DNA from: Chara braunii
Taxonomy: Eukaryota > Streptophyta > Charophyceae > Charales > Characeae
Length of the DNA: 46,798 nucleotides
Direction: 5' to 3'
Assembly: GCA_003427395.1 (NCBI GenBank)
Contig: BFEA01000150.1
Span: forward strand, 1,235,449-1,282,246
The translations under genes were made by a program, and so were the position numbers. Numbering within the stretch: position 1 is the first letter of the stretch; every line of letters begins with the position of its first letter. Positions 31,023 through 40,404 of this stretch are shown here, one piece after another. Under the pieces are notes generated by a model that did no database searches, was not told the DNA's origin, and saw only the letters and a list, made by a program, of their open reading frames with translations.

Positions 31023-32195
31023 TCATAATGTTACATACTGGTCTAGCGGAATAAGCTCTGCAGTTTCTTCCGTAGTGGCCAACGTACTCCCTCCTCCTTC
31101 GATTTCTTCCAACATCGCTCCTACCTTTCCCGACCCATTGGCGATTGGTGCCGCAGCTACTGGGGCGGCCCCAACTCGCGGTTGCGCAGGTCGGTAGGGG
31201 CAATCCCGGGCTATGTGTCCCGGTTGATGACACGTGTAGAAGACACTCAAATTGCCTGCAACACCTCCGGCTGCGGGGGCAGGGGCCAATCCCTGATGTA
31301 TTGGGGCAGCTCGTACAGCTATGGGACGCATCGATCTCATCATCGATTCTATTCGAGCATTGTGTTCGCGCTGCTCCTTTTTGCTTTCTTGAATCAGGTT
31401 GACCAGTGTTTTGGTTAGCTCTAATAAAGCAGCTGATTCGTTCGATCGTGCGGGATTTTCCACCGGTGGTGGGGGCGTAGCCATCACGGGGATGGGCATT
31501 CCCGTGATCACACTGGGGGCTGTCCGTTTGGGCGCGATCTGCTCCAAATAGGTGACTGGTCCGGACACAAACCCCATACTTTCGAACTTGTTTTGCAGCA
31601 TGGCGAACTCGGCCTTGGCCCTAGCCAACTCCGACGAATCCCCTTCCCTGGGGTAGTCTTCCCCCTCTAGGAAACTCGCGGCAAACTTTCGTTCCATCTC
31701 TTCCGCGACGGCCATAATATGTTGCAGCGTATGGGTGATGGGGGAGAACTGTTTACACACCTTCACCCTCATCGTTCTGCTGCGGAGTCCATCGATAAAT
31801 AAGTCTCTTCCTACCTGCTCTCCTCGCTCAATTTTCACGAATATTCGATAGAATCTATTGCGGTATTCCGTAACGGATTCGAGAGGTTTTTAAACCCGAT
31901 CTTTAATAATGAAGAGAGCCTGTTCGGGATGGATATAATCAAATCGATTCAAAAAGTCCCGCTCGAATGTCCGGAGATCAATCCAAACATAGGTATTAAA
32001 CCAATGATGTGCATCTCCTCCCAATCGGGCGGGGATGTTAATTTGTGCTTCGTCATTGTCATACTGCTATGCTCGGAGCGTGGCCAACCATGCTCCGGCG
32101 AGATGATGTGCCGGGTCGAAAAGGTAGAGATCGGGTGGGGCCACGGGTGTCGGTGCTGGCTGAGCCTGGTTCGGGTTTTGTTGGTTGGCGTTCAT
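31023..32195 (-). pseudogene. Gypsy gag with CCHC zinc knuckle
   Basis: The likely start is ATG at 32195 (MNANQQNPNQAQPAP). A frameshift near 32065 leads into the capsid-like region (HHWFNTYVWIDLRTFERDF; VTEYRNRFYRIF) interrupted by a stop near 31890. The open part 31838-31023 continues with a long coiled region (MAVAEEMERKFAASFLEG), a Pro/Ala-rich linker and the zinc knuckle CHQPGHIARDC (with an extra Tyr-Thr-Cys before it), which binds RNA. It ends at a stop before the protease ORF. Confidence 0.88.
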
Positions 32196-32338
32196 GTTGG
32201 TCTCCTGCCGAGCACCCGACCTATTCCTTGTGGTTATAGGATCGCGGCGCGGCGCGTTCCGTGCTCAGGGGCATCCTCTGTTAGCCAGGTCGCTCTATAC
32301 TAATTACCCACCTGTCAGCCTGGAGCCCTCCACGTGTT

Positions 32339-32351
32339 GGCTCCGATACCA
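32339..32351 (-). promoter_or_regulatory. Primer-binding site, initiator tRNA-Met
   Basis: The minus strand reads TGGTATCGGAGCC directly after the 5' LTR. It differs by one base from TGGTATCAGAGCC, the sequence complementary to the 3' end of plant initiator tRNA-Met that primes many gypsy elements. Confidence 0.88.
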
Positions 32352-34868
32352 ACCTCACGCCCAACACGACTTCCTGATCGGAGTGGGATGGGGCCCCGGA
32401 AGTGCGAAAAGGGGTGTGCCAAGGATTTTAGGAAAGTGGGGGTGGCGTCCTAGGTCGGAACTGAAATCTCCTATGGCAAGTTCCAGGGGTACAGGTGCAA
32501 AAGGGGATATACTTAGAGGGGGGGTTGCTGATATCGTGCAGCATAAGGCAGATGGCATGCATACTGCATCTCCGACTACAGCTCTGGGACACTTCTTCGG
32601 TTATCGTCGTATCGATAGATAATAGATTTAAACACTCTTGCTTTCCCAAACGAAATCCAAACAACATTGCCCCTGCCAACAGGTTTAACGTTTAAGGCAA
32701 ACAGGGAAAAGGAATCACCATCGCCGTTGGTTTCGTCTCCGAGATTGGTCGTGCGATTTGGCCAGTTGTCGGTGCTGCTCGTAACAGGCCTCGAGTTCCG
32801 CCGAGGCAGGCCGTACGCGGAGGTTGTGCAATCGCCGTTCAGCTTCGGTTCGGGCCTGTCGGGTAGTTCCCGAAGCTCGGCGCGCCGGTGATACCGACAA
32901 CCCTCGCACGACCGGCTGGGCTTGTAGCGAGCTATGGAATTCCACGGTACTACTGTGAGTTGGTGATACGGGAGAAGGATATGGAAGGGAGGGAAGTTGG
33001 TAGTAATAACGACGAAGCCGGGGGATATAAAATATTGCGTGTTATAAGTTTTCGGGTAGTCGGGACACCTGGGGTCGCTAGTTATGGCACAGTGAAAATC
33101 TCTTGCGTATAATCGATCGTCTTCTGTCAGGCAAGGGAATTCCGGATTTCTTAAATTTCCCCGCCGTCTGAGTTGTTCGCCTTCCCAATACTCGCGATAT
33201 TCCGGATCCCTCAGAGTTTCGTAGTTGGACGCATAGGAAGGAGACCGCGCAGCCATGTCGGTTTAGCAAGCCACAGCCCCCACATCTTTATGCAAGGTTA
33301 AGGCTGACTTACGCAGGCGACTGCGTACGTGGCAACTTGGTTTTCTCGAGATCGTGATCGTACACACACGTATACGTAAGGAACAACCGATTGGTTCTGT
33401 GTGTCGGTCGCGTTCAATCGTAGATGCAATTATCCTACCAATCACTACATGCCATATATGTTACGCAAAGATTGACAGTTAGACTTCAGACATCCCAAGT
33501 GAGTATTCTCCATCAGGCCTGATCGCGCATCTCATGCACGAGAACACTGGTCAGAGACAACACGCATCGTAAAAACAGATCGAAAAGACCGCTAACAAAA
33601 AGAGATCCTACATTCATTCCATGCACACATGCCGAGCGAAACAACAAGAGAAATTTGAGATAATATACAAGAGAAGTTCGAAAGAAAAAGGCCACGATAA
33701 AGGGATCGGCCACATCAGACTCAAAATTATACACATGAACAGAAGAGAAATGAAAAGAACGACAAAAGGAAGCCTCATCCCACACCCACACCACTGCTCT
33801 CTCTCTTTCTCTCTCTCTCCTGCTGCGGGCAGTCCGTCGCCGCGCATCAATACCCACGGTACCGTTCAGTCCGTCACCGCGTATCCACACAGAGTTGTCG
33901 CCCCGCTTGGTTCAAGCATGCAAGCCAGGTTCGCCCGTGCGCCACAGTCGGCTGCAGCCCCGCACGTCAACCCCGCATACCCGATACCAGCTCGTCGGAT
34001 CGCTCAACTCTCACACTCACTCACCTTCCAACTTGCTTGTTAGCCGACCCTCATTGATCGCGCTAACATCGAAATTCTTAGAGAGCAATCTAATCGCGCT
34101 TCCGAAATTTATAGCATGCATGCCTGCGCGAAGGGTACGGGATTAAGCCCAGATGGACAGGAAGAGAAGAGGGGAAGTGACTACGTCTGCATGGCCAGGT
34201 CGCGGCGTGGGGGTCGTAGCCACTCTCCACGCATCGATCCTGTCATACAGGCGCTTTGGCCAATTAGAACAGAGCATGTGAGACGAGAAAGAAGAAGGAA
34301 GAAGGCGGGGAACATAGGACAATCAAGAACGGAAAAGGATTACAGTTACGATCGTGCCCGCCAAAAACGACAGTTGCACAAGATTAAAGGCGCGATCCAG
34401 TCAGAACCCAGTTTCTTGCGCCACAAGATGAGTGCGAACGCTGCGCAACAAAAATTCAGAGTACCTAAATTCCTAGCCTAAGTCCTAGTTGCAGAAAGGA
34501 AATTCCGGAGAAAAATAATTCTGAGAGCCCGCGGGGGCTCAACAATGAGTCAACATGAGTTAAAAATTCAAAAACGGAAATTCCCGCGCGCCAATCGCGC
34601 TAAAATTCCTAATGCTCACAGCAGAACAAGAAAGCAGTTATGGTACAATTATTTCTTGCGCCCGTTATGGTGCAGTCATCCAATCGTTGGCGCGGGGCTT
34701 TCCGGCGCTGGCCCAACAAGTTCAAACAAAAACGAAAAAGAAGCGAGGATATCCATGCAATTTGTCCGACCGAACCCCTCTTACGCCCGTTGCCCCTCAA
34801 AGCCTTCCCGTTTTCCCACATCGGCCTCGCGCAGGAAATCGCGCGATTACAGGAGATAGCTCGTCACA
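32352..34868 (-). repeat. 5' LTR of the gypsy element
   Basis: Collinear with 21398-24001 (for example GACTTCCTGATCGGAGTGGG at both left ends and CGCGATTACAGGAGATAGCT at both right ends). In minus orientation it starts TGTGACGAGC and meets the primer site at 32351. At about 2.5 kb it is long for the class. A long A+T/CT mix near 33780-33830 (CTCTCTCTTTCTCTCTCTC) occurs in both copies. Confidence 0.93.
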
Positions 34869-34872
34869 GTGG
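34869..34872. repeat. 4 bp target-site duplication, right side of gypsy
   Basis: GTGG, matching 21394-21397. Confidence 0.8.
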
Positions 34873-35425
34873 CATGTCTAGAATGGGCACTTTGTGTATC
34901 TGCGAGTGTGCTCTAACGAGCGATGCGAGGGACTCCATGGCGATAACAAAGAGCAGGGGCGCTATGGGGTCGCCTTGGCGCACCAACCTCCGAAGGGGAT
35001 CGGGGCTGCTAGGTGGCCATTTAAAATGATGTTGATTGAGGCGGATCTATGAAAGAGTTCTACCGAGCGGCTGAACACGGGCCCAAAGTTCAGCTTAGTG
35101 ATGCACATATCCAGGAAGTCACAGTCCATATGATCGTAGGCCTTTTCAAAGTCAATGGAAAGAACGATAACTCGGAGTTTGTGTTGTCTGGCGTATTTGA
35201 TGGTCTCGTTGACTAACAAAACATTGCCCTGGATATTGAGACTGGGTATGAAACCCGTCTGGTCGGGGTGTATCAGCAGGTTCATGAATGGCTGCAGTCT
35301 TTTCGTGAGTGTCTTCGCCAGAAGTTTGTAGGGGACAGTAAGGAGAGTGATGGGCCTATAGTTCCGTATGTCTTCAACCAACATACAAGGAATGAGGAGG
35401 GGAGTAGTTAGCTTCTCATTGAATA
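34869..35425 (-). pseudogene. LINE reverse transcriptase, N-terminal part
   Basis: ORF 35471-34962 contains DIRNYRPITLLTVPYKLLAK, HPDQTGFIPSLNIQGNVLLV, RVIVLSIDFEKAYDHMDCDF (catalytic Asp region) and NGHLAAPIPF; after a one-base frame change it reads VRQGDPIAPLLFVIAMESLA up to the gypsy junction. These are RT motifs 1 to 4 of a non-LTR retrotransposon. The remaining motif (FADD) is on the far side of the gypsy insertion at 21397. Upstream of 35425 the sequence changes to a composite repeat, so the LINE is 5'-truncated or rearranged there. Confidence 0.92.
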
Positions 35426-35603
35426 CTCCTGGCGATCTATAGGCACACTGAAGAGTTGATCCCCTCCGCATGCTTCAACTGGTCCCTGTTTTTCAACGTA
35501 CAATTATATAAAGCGACACTGGGCCCGTTTCTCAGCAGGTGGAACTCCCCACCAATAGATGCAGCCTCCTCCGAGGAAGCTTGATGCGTCTGCTCCTACC
35601 AGC
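35426..35603. mobile_element. Composite repeat with family B head
   Basis: Shared with 15650-15830 in the opposite orientation: AACTGGTCCCTGTTTTTCAA, ATTATATAAAG, GGGCCCGTTTCTCAGCAGGT, CCCCACCAATAGATG, GTCTGCTCCTACCAGC. The middle is the family B head, while the end (TGCTCCTACCAGCGCC) matches the alternative tail at 39169-39186. The head is therefore found joined to two different tails in this window. Confidence 0.6.
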
Positions 35604-35805
35604 GCCTCAAGTTAATCCCTTTTTTTTTTCCTTTTTTTTTTTTCAAGTGGAAAGCCCTTGTAACATCCCTCTATCTCAGCGGTGGTACGAGAACCGCCAA
35701 AATTGAGGGCTTGCCTGTCGGGCTGCTCCATCTATTGGTGGGGAGCGGCACCTGCTGGAAACTGGGTCCAGCGTCCCTTTGACAGATATGCCTCAAGTTA
35801 ATCCC
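35604..35805 (-). mobile_element. Short retroposon (family B), full copy with 16 bp TSD
   Basis: GCCTCAAGTTAATCCC at 35604-35619 is repeated exactly at 35790-35805. The 170-base insert between them reads on the minus strand: GGGACGCTGGACC, TTTCCAGCAGGTG, CCCCACCAATAGATGGAGCA, GCCCTCAAT, the hairpin GGCGGTTCTCGTACCACCGC, GATAGAGGG, then an A-rich tail (T runs at 35620-35643 on the plus strand). This copy defines the length and ends of family B. I see no convincing Pol III A/B boxes, so its promoter class is unclear. It splits a plus-strand LINE. Confidence 0.9.
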
Positions 35806-36240
35806 GAACCTTCTTCAAGAAAGCAAAAGTGAGAACAAGGGCCAACACAGTTCCGAGCCTAAAGCACCCATTTGACACGAATGCTCCAGTCCCAGCGAAC
35901 GCTTATGCGATAGTGGATTATGCCTCAAAATACTACCAGAAGCTGTTCACCTCAGAAACTCCCCTCAAACCCCCGGACGAAGTTCTTCAAACAAGGGAGC
36001 AACTTCTGCAAGCAGTCCAGGTGCGCCTTACATCCCACCTGAGAGCCGAACTGGACCACCCAATCGCACTGGAGGAAGTACGGGAGGTCTTATTAGAAGA
36101 CATGGAAGATGAGAAAGCACTGGGGGTGGATTCCTTCCCCAAGGAATTCTCGGTGCAGCTCTGGGACCTGCTGAGCGAAGGTCTTATGGAATTTTTAGGG
36201 GCGGTGCAGAGTGAGGGGTCCTTGGGAGGCATGATGGGTT
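35806..36240 (+). pseudogene. LINE ORF2 fragment just before the RT domain
   Basis: The 139-codon ORF from 35829 has YAIVDYASKYYQKLFTSE, then HPIALEEVREVLLEDMEDEK and ALGVDSFPKEFSVQLWDLL. The last part corresponds to the LINE block EVxxAL..GKAPGxDGxPxEF..xW at the start of RT. It is in the opposite orientation to the LINE at 34869-35425 and is cut off at 36240 by the tail module of the tRNA-SINE. Confidence 0.8.
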
Positions 36241-36376
36241 CCCCATAATACTATAATCGTAGTATAATGATTATAATAAAAAGGCATGAAAGGCCTCCCT
36301 GTCAGATTGGACAGGTGATATACTGATAATAAAAAAAGGCCTGAAAGGCCTCCCTGTCAGATTGGACAGGTGATTG
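36236..36376 (+). mobile_element. SINE tail module, duplicated
   Basis: Starts GGGTTCCCCATAATACTATAAT, then two near-identical copies of AAAAGGC(A/C)TGAAAGGCCTCC...TGGACAGGTGAT (about 36281-36316 and 36334-36375). This is the 3' part of the tRNA-SINE at 45850 without its tRNA head. Confidence 0.65.
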
Positions 36377-36437
36377 ATTAGCCTTCTGAAAAGAAGAAGA
36401 CAGGAAAAAATGGATGAAGTCCACACGTGCCTTGTGT

Positions 36438-36492
36438 CGAGGATATGATGAGTCGGTGAAACTCCGACGAAACAGTTTGCCACAGCCCCTCG
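36438..36492 (+). ncRNA. Hammerhead ribozyme-like motif 1 (degenerate)
   Basis: Order: stem I strand CGAGG (36438-36442), core ATGATGA (36445-36451; consensus CTGATGA), stem II GTCGG/CCGAC (36452-36456 with 36464-36468, perfect) closed by TGAAACT, GAA (36469-36471), a short stem III ACA-GTT-TGC, candidate cleavage after C36481, and stem I strand CCTCG (36488-36492). The C-to-A change in the core and an A-C mismatch at the base of stem III suggest loss of activity. The downstream flank resembles that of motif 2. Confidence 0.65.
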
Positions 36493-36508
36493 TTTGTTGT
36501 CCTCTTCT

Positions 36509-36609
36509 CCCTCTCTGCCTACAGTTTACCGGGCAGCTCTGTTTGACTATATATATATATATATATATATCGTCAAATAGAACTGCCCGGTAAACCGTAG
36601 GCAGAGAGG
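36509..36609. repeat. Long inverted repeat with (AT)n loop, at gap edge
   Basis: 36509-36547 (CCTCTCTGCCTACAGTTTAC...) pairs with 36572-36609 (...GTAAACCGTAGGCAGAGAGG) around an AT run of about 24 bases. The right arm runs into the gap at 36610. A similar single arm (GTCTACATTTTACCAGGCAG) follows ribozyme motif 2 at about 38010. Confidence 0.9.
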
Positions 36610-36790
36610 NNNNNNNNNNNNNNNNNNNNNNNNNNNNNNNNNNNNNNNNNNNNNNNNNNNNNNNNNNNNNNNNNNNNNNNNNNNNNNNNNNNNNNNNNNN
36701 NNNNNNNNNNNNNNNNNNNNNNNNNNNNNNNNNNNNNNNNNNNNNNNNNNNNNNNNNNNNNNNNNNNNNNNNNNNNNNNNNNNNNNNNNN
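36610..36790. other. Assembly gap (181 N)
   Basis: Unknown bases. The gap begins exactly where the right arm of an inverted repeat ends, so it may hide a head-to-head copy of the ribozyme-bearing repeat. Confidence 0.99.
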
Positions 36791-36805
36791 TACGAAAAGT
36801 AGTGC

Positions 36806-36806
<1 letters not shown>

Positions 36807-36848
<42 letters not shown>

Positions 36849-36912
36849 GGGAACCGGGCCCGGCGTCCCTTATATTTCGAAAAAAAAACAGGAATCGGGC
36901 CTGGCGTCCCTC
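36807..36912 (-). mobile_element. Family B fragment, two partial heads
   Basis: A T run (about 36817-36844) is followed by AACCGGGAACCGGGCCCGGCGTCCC and, after an A run, GGAATCGGGCCTGGCGTCCC. Both are the 5' end of family B seen in reverse (GGGACGCTGGACCCGGTTTCC), without the central core. Confidence 0.6.
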
Positions 36913-37930
36913 ACATAAAGCAGGTGGTCGCGACAAAGGGCGAGACATCACCAGTCAAGCCCAAAGACCGGACCACGACGCGGTTGCAACCCTAATCATA
37001 TACCATGAATCCTAAACCAACAACAGGCAACTCAGTAATTATCCCACACAACAAGCACACAACTCTCAAACAGCAACCCAATCACAAAGAACTGTAATTT
37101 ACACCAGAAAGGGAGGAGAACAGACCACAATCCCTAAGTCAACAGAGAATATTGCCTAGCCCTGCAAACCGCCCTGCCACCCGCGCGGCAGGGGGCTGTA
37201 CCCACAGGCCCCCAACTACAGACACAGCCCCCGCAAAACCCACCCACCTCCTTGCGATTCAGGGCGGATCGCTCCCACGCTCACCAATACCAAAAACACC
37301 AACTCCCACCACGACGGTGTTTTTGCAAGCCAGCAGAATTACCCTACCACCCGCACGGCAGGGGCCGAAGGCCCCGCAAACCCACCCACCTCCTCGCGAT
37401 TCAGGGTACTCTACCCCCCATTCGGCATCTACATCCCTGAAGGAGTCCCAACGCCCTCCATGAAGAAACTCCTGCGGAGAGATGCTCACCCATATCTCCC
37501 AGACTCAGATGACTGCGAAAAACAAAGCCTGTTGAAAAAAGTGGAAACCAAACCGACGATTACTCATCCCGAATATGTGACTTCTCATCCAATCTCATCG
37601 TAACCCAGCAGCAACACCCCACCTCCCGCGCGGCAGGGGTCATCTTTTGCCTGAGGGTGACCACAAAATTCGCTACGGAATCCGAAAAAAAAAAAACAAA
37701 AAAAAAAAACACTACATTTTACCATACCCCTTTAGCCCCCTTTAAGCCCCTCTGAGCACTTTCGACCCCCCTTATAACCCATAGAACTCAAAGATAAGGA
37801 CGGATTTGGGCACATCTCAGTGGGTGCAAAATCGGCCCACTGCCGATTTTTTTTATTTATAAATTGGCCCCCCGGGCGAACGTGTACGGGGAGTATTATC
37901 AGTCAGAGGACTTGGCCGACTGTAGAGGGT
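36913..37930. other. Non-coding stretch with GC-rich repeats
   Basis: CGCGCGGCAGGGG-type repeats occur at 37178, 37353 and 37626, two with CAAACCCACCCACCTCCT and GCGATTCAGGG after them (about 37238-37263 and 37376-37405). A runs lie near 37686-37711 and C-rich text near 37725-37770. Frames up to 103 codons are Pro-rich repeats. No gene is supported. Confidence 0.5.
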
Positions 37931-37986
37931 TCAGCGTCCTGATGAGTTGGTGAAACTCGGATGAAACAGCCTGTCACAGCGCCTCT
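37924..37986 (+). ncRNA. Hammerhead ribozyme-like motif 2 (core intact)
   Basis: Order: stem I strand AGAGG (37924-37928), core CTGATGA (37939-37945, exact), stem II GTTGG/CGGAT (37946-37950 with 37958-37962; one mismatch, two wobble pairs) with loop TGAAACT, GAA (37963-37965), short stem III ACA-GCC-TGT (37966-37974), predicted cleavage after C37975 (TGTC), and stem I strand CCTCT (37982-37986). The stretch next to the core in stem I forms a large asymmetric internal loop. The layout resembles minimal-stem-III hammerheads of plant retrozymes and Penelope-like elements. Activity is untested. Confidence 0.72.
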
Positions 37987-38095
37987 TTTGTTCTCCTCTG
38001 CTTGCTCTCTGTCTACATTTTACCAGGCAGTTCTCTACGATGATCTACGGCGATATATGTATGAGATAACGGCGGACGCGGCATGTTTTGAAACC

Positions 38096-38181
38096 CCAAA
38101 GGCAAAAAAAAACATGCGCCGGCAAAGAAACCACGCGCCAACTCAAAATGAGCAATTTCGGTCCAAAAGTATCCGTTGGGC

Positions 38182-38213
<32 letters not shown>

Positions 38214-38345
38214 CTGACACCACGGCCGAACCCTGTGAATACGACACCCGGTCTGACACCACGGCCGTCAGTACTTCCGTCGCCTTTTCGAACTCGGCGC
38301 GGTTTTCTTTGCCGACGCATGTTTTTTTTGCCCATTCGATACTCA
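38096..38345. mobile_element. MITE-like element with ~45 bp inverted arms
   Basis: AAAAAAAACATGCGCCGGCAAAGAAA (about 38106-38131) pairs with TTTCTTTGCCGACGCATGTTTTTTTT (about 38307-38332), with weaker pairing outward to CAAAGG/CCTTTG-like ends. A poly(T) run and two copies of TGACACCACGGCCG (about 38215 and 38251) lie inside. Confidence 0.55.
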
Positions 38346-38369
38346 AAGGTGACATAAACGTACTTACCC

Positions 38370-38470
38370 CGATATGTATATCTACATACATACATGCATA
38401 AGACTATGTACATATATACATGCATAAGACTATCTACATATATACATGGTATTACATGCATAAGACTACT
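38370..38470. repeat. ~26 bp minisatellite
   Basis: The unit CATGCATAAGACTA with TATACATA-type spacer recurs at about 38393, 38422 and 38455. Confidence 0.75.
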
Positions 38471-38770
38471 TTTCTCCTAGCGCCTCTGCTCACTTCAAAG
38501 ACCTGGCCAGGCTGCAAATGCGGGTGGAGACAGGACATGGGGTCCCAAGGGACAGAACACGCTCACTCGAAGCCCAACAGACAACAATAACGACAAAATG
38601 GCAGCGATGGGTTTAAGGAGGGTTTGGCCGCATGATCATGAAGACACATGCGTCGTCACTCACCGCACATGCCCAGCGGACATCATCCGGCACTGTACCA
38701 TGTTCCCAAGGATGGGGGTTGTGGAGTGGGAGGTTTGCTTGCCCGCATGAACTGGGGGTCAATCATAGGC

Positions 38771-38801
<31 letters not shown>

Positions 38802-39090
38802 GGGATCAATCATAGGCAATAGCACCAAGACCCGATATTGAGACAAGAAGGGGAAGTTTGCTGGGTGAAAGGGAAGAAGCAGACCACTTCTTAGAACCTG
38901 TTTCAAGTACTATTAGTAGTATCCATGGGACTAGGATGTGCTACCACCTACCTTATGCTGTCCTGTAGGCCAGTAAACTCAGGCTGCTATGCACATCCAC
39001 CTGTCAAATTGCCCCCTTTGTAGGTGGGGCCTACAGCTCGCAGTCACTGTAGTCACATATCTGTTCAAGCAAACAGTTGCAATGTATCTC
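38471..39090. other. Non-coding stretch, no supported gene
   Basis: Holds an A run (38770-38798) flanked by two copies of TCAATCATAGGCAA (about 38759 and 38805), which look like the target duplication of a tail-only insertion. Otherwise I see nothing recognisable. Confidence 0.5.
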
Positions 39091-39223
39091 AGGGGACGCT
39101 GGACCCGGTTTCCAGCCGGTGAAGCTCCCCACCAATAGATGGAGCGTCCCTGCGAGTGCTAGTGGTGCCTGCTCCTATCAGCACCCCTAGCATCAGCTCG
39201 TGTTTTTTTTTTTTTTTTTTTTT
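39091..39223. mobile_element. Family B head with alternative tail
   Basis: The head GGGGACGCTGGACCCGGTTTC, CCCCACCAATAGATGGAGCG is followed not by the usual GCCCTCAAT hairpin but by GTGCCTGCTCCTATCAGCAC and CATCAGCTCGTG, then 21 T's. The alternative tail matches 35590-35605. Confidence 0.65.
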
Positions 39224-39468
39224 AAACAGGGCCCAGTGCCCAAGGCTGATATGCAGAAAACAAGAACGAGGCCGGGGTCCTCACAATCTACCCGGATATG
39301 TCACTACCTGGAGCCTTACCCAGTTTTGCTTTTTACGAGACCCCGAGGGACCCGGGAACCAAAAGTTAAATCCAAAAATAATACCCATACAAAATAAGGA
39401 AGATGCTTGCCTCTTCAGCAATTCAAGCCGCCAGATCTAACATGCCAAACCAAGCAGCTGCCTCCAGA

Positions 39469-40404
39469 TTATGATATTTCTACCAGCGATGTATGAGATG
39501 GGGGAAAAGGATCTGCAAAATCTCTAGGGTCCCTGAGAGAGGCTCCTGGTCGTAGTGAAAACCAGTCCTTGAAACAGAGTTGGAAATCTCTTCTAAAGAA
39601 GACTTCCGACCCTTCTCCTCCTGGCCATGTCACTTCACCCAGATTCCTTTCCCCTGCACCCCCCAGCCAGTCCGCAACAAATTCCTGAATTAAAAGTTGA
39701 ATATCTTTCTTCCTTTGTAATTTGTGTAATTTAGAACATAACACATTCCAATGGGCTCTGATTTCTGTTTGTATGAACTGAACAATATATTCAGAGATTT
39801 CAGATCCCCCCAGTGCTACATTTTCCCTTTCCAAAACACAACGTTTATATCATAGGACCCAAACGACCGCTTTCCTACCAATTTCAAAAAAATTAGACTG
39901 AAAGGCAGTTAGCGTGGTATCCTGTGGGCACCAATGTCCTACCAGAATAACTTTCCATTCCCAAGGCCAGTCCAACCCAGTGAGCTCCCTCCAAACATAG
40001 TCCCATCTCCTCCATAATAGAACCGACCCAGGGCACTGCATAAAAATGTGTTCAATAGTTTCCCTACACCTTTTGCTAGGAAAATTCGCTACACATGACT
40101 TGCACCAAGGAAGGGCCAAACCCTTTTGTTCCAAAGAGGAGCGGTCTATGATCCAATCATTAGTTGGCAGACAACGATGTGCAATTTGCCACTGCAACGA
40201 TGAGAATTTGGCTGGGCGTTGTCGGGTTGTTCTCTTATAATTAAAAAAAAGAGAAAGGAAAAGAAAACAGTCTACTTTTCTCCTCCTGGGTTGCCCCATG
40301 GCCACCAAGATTTGTGAGGTGCTGGGACGCACCCTGGACAGAGCTGATAGGCACCTCTTTCCCGTGGCCAGTGGGACATCAAACTCCCGCTCCTTTAGAT
40401 ACAC
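39469..40404 (-). pseudogene. LINE ORF2 3' end with zf-RVT domain
   Basis: ORF 40404-39850 (184 codons) has FSSLQWQIAHRCLPTNDWII, RSSLEQKGLALPWCKSC, then RETIEHIFMQCPGSVLLWRR and WEWKVILVGHWCP, the zinc-binding tail domain of plant LINEs. ORF 39834-39469 continues with FIQTEIRAHWNVL and IQEFVADWLGG after one stop. It aligns by motif with 18199-18990 but is clearly diverged, so it is a separate insertion of the same family. Confidence 0.88.

Larger units (their letters stand above)
21398..34868 (-). mobile_element. Ty3/gypsy LTR retrotransposon, 13.47 kb, nested in a LINE
   Basis: Bounded by TGTGACG (21398-21404) and CGTCACA (34862-34868) and flanked by GTGG. It has direct LTRs of about 2.5 kb, an initiator tRNA-Met primer site, and on the minus strand gag, protease, RT, RNase H, a zinc finger, integrase and extra 3' ORFs. 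The order RT-RNase H-integrase defines Ty3/gypsy. In about 150 aligned LTR bases (22201 onward against 33054 onward) I counted 6 differences, 5 of them transitions, so insertion is not recent. Several stops and frameshifts make it non-autonomous now. Confidence 0.95.
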
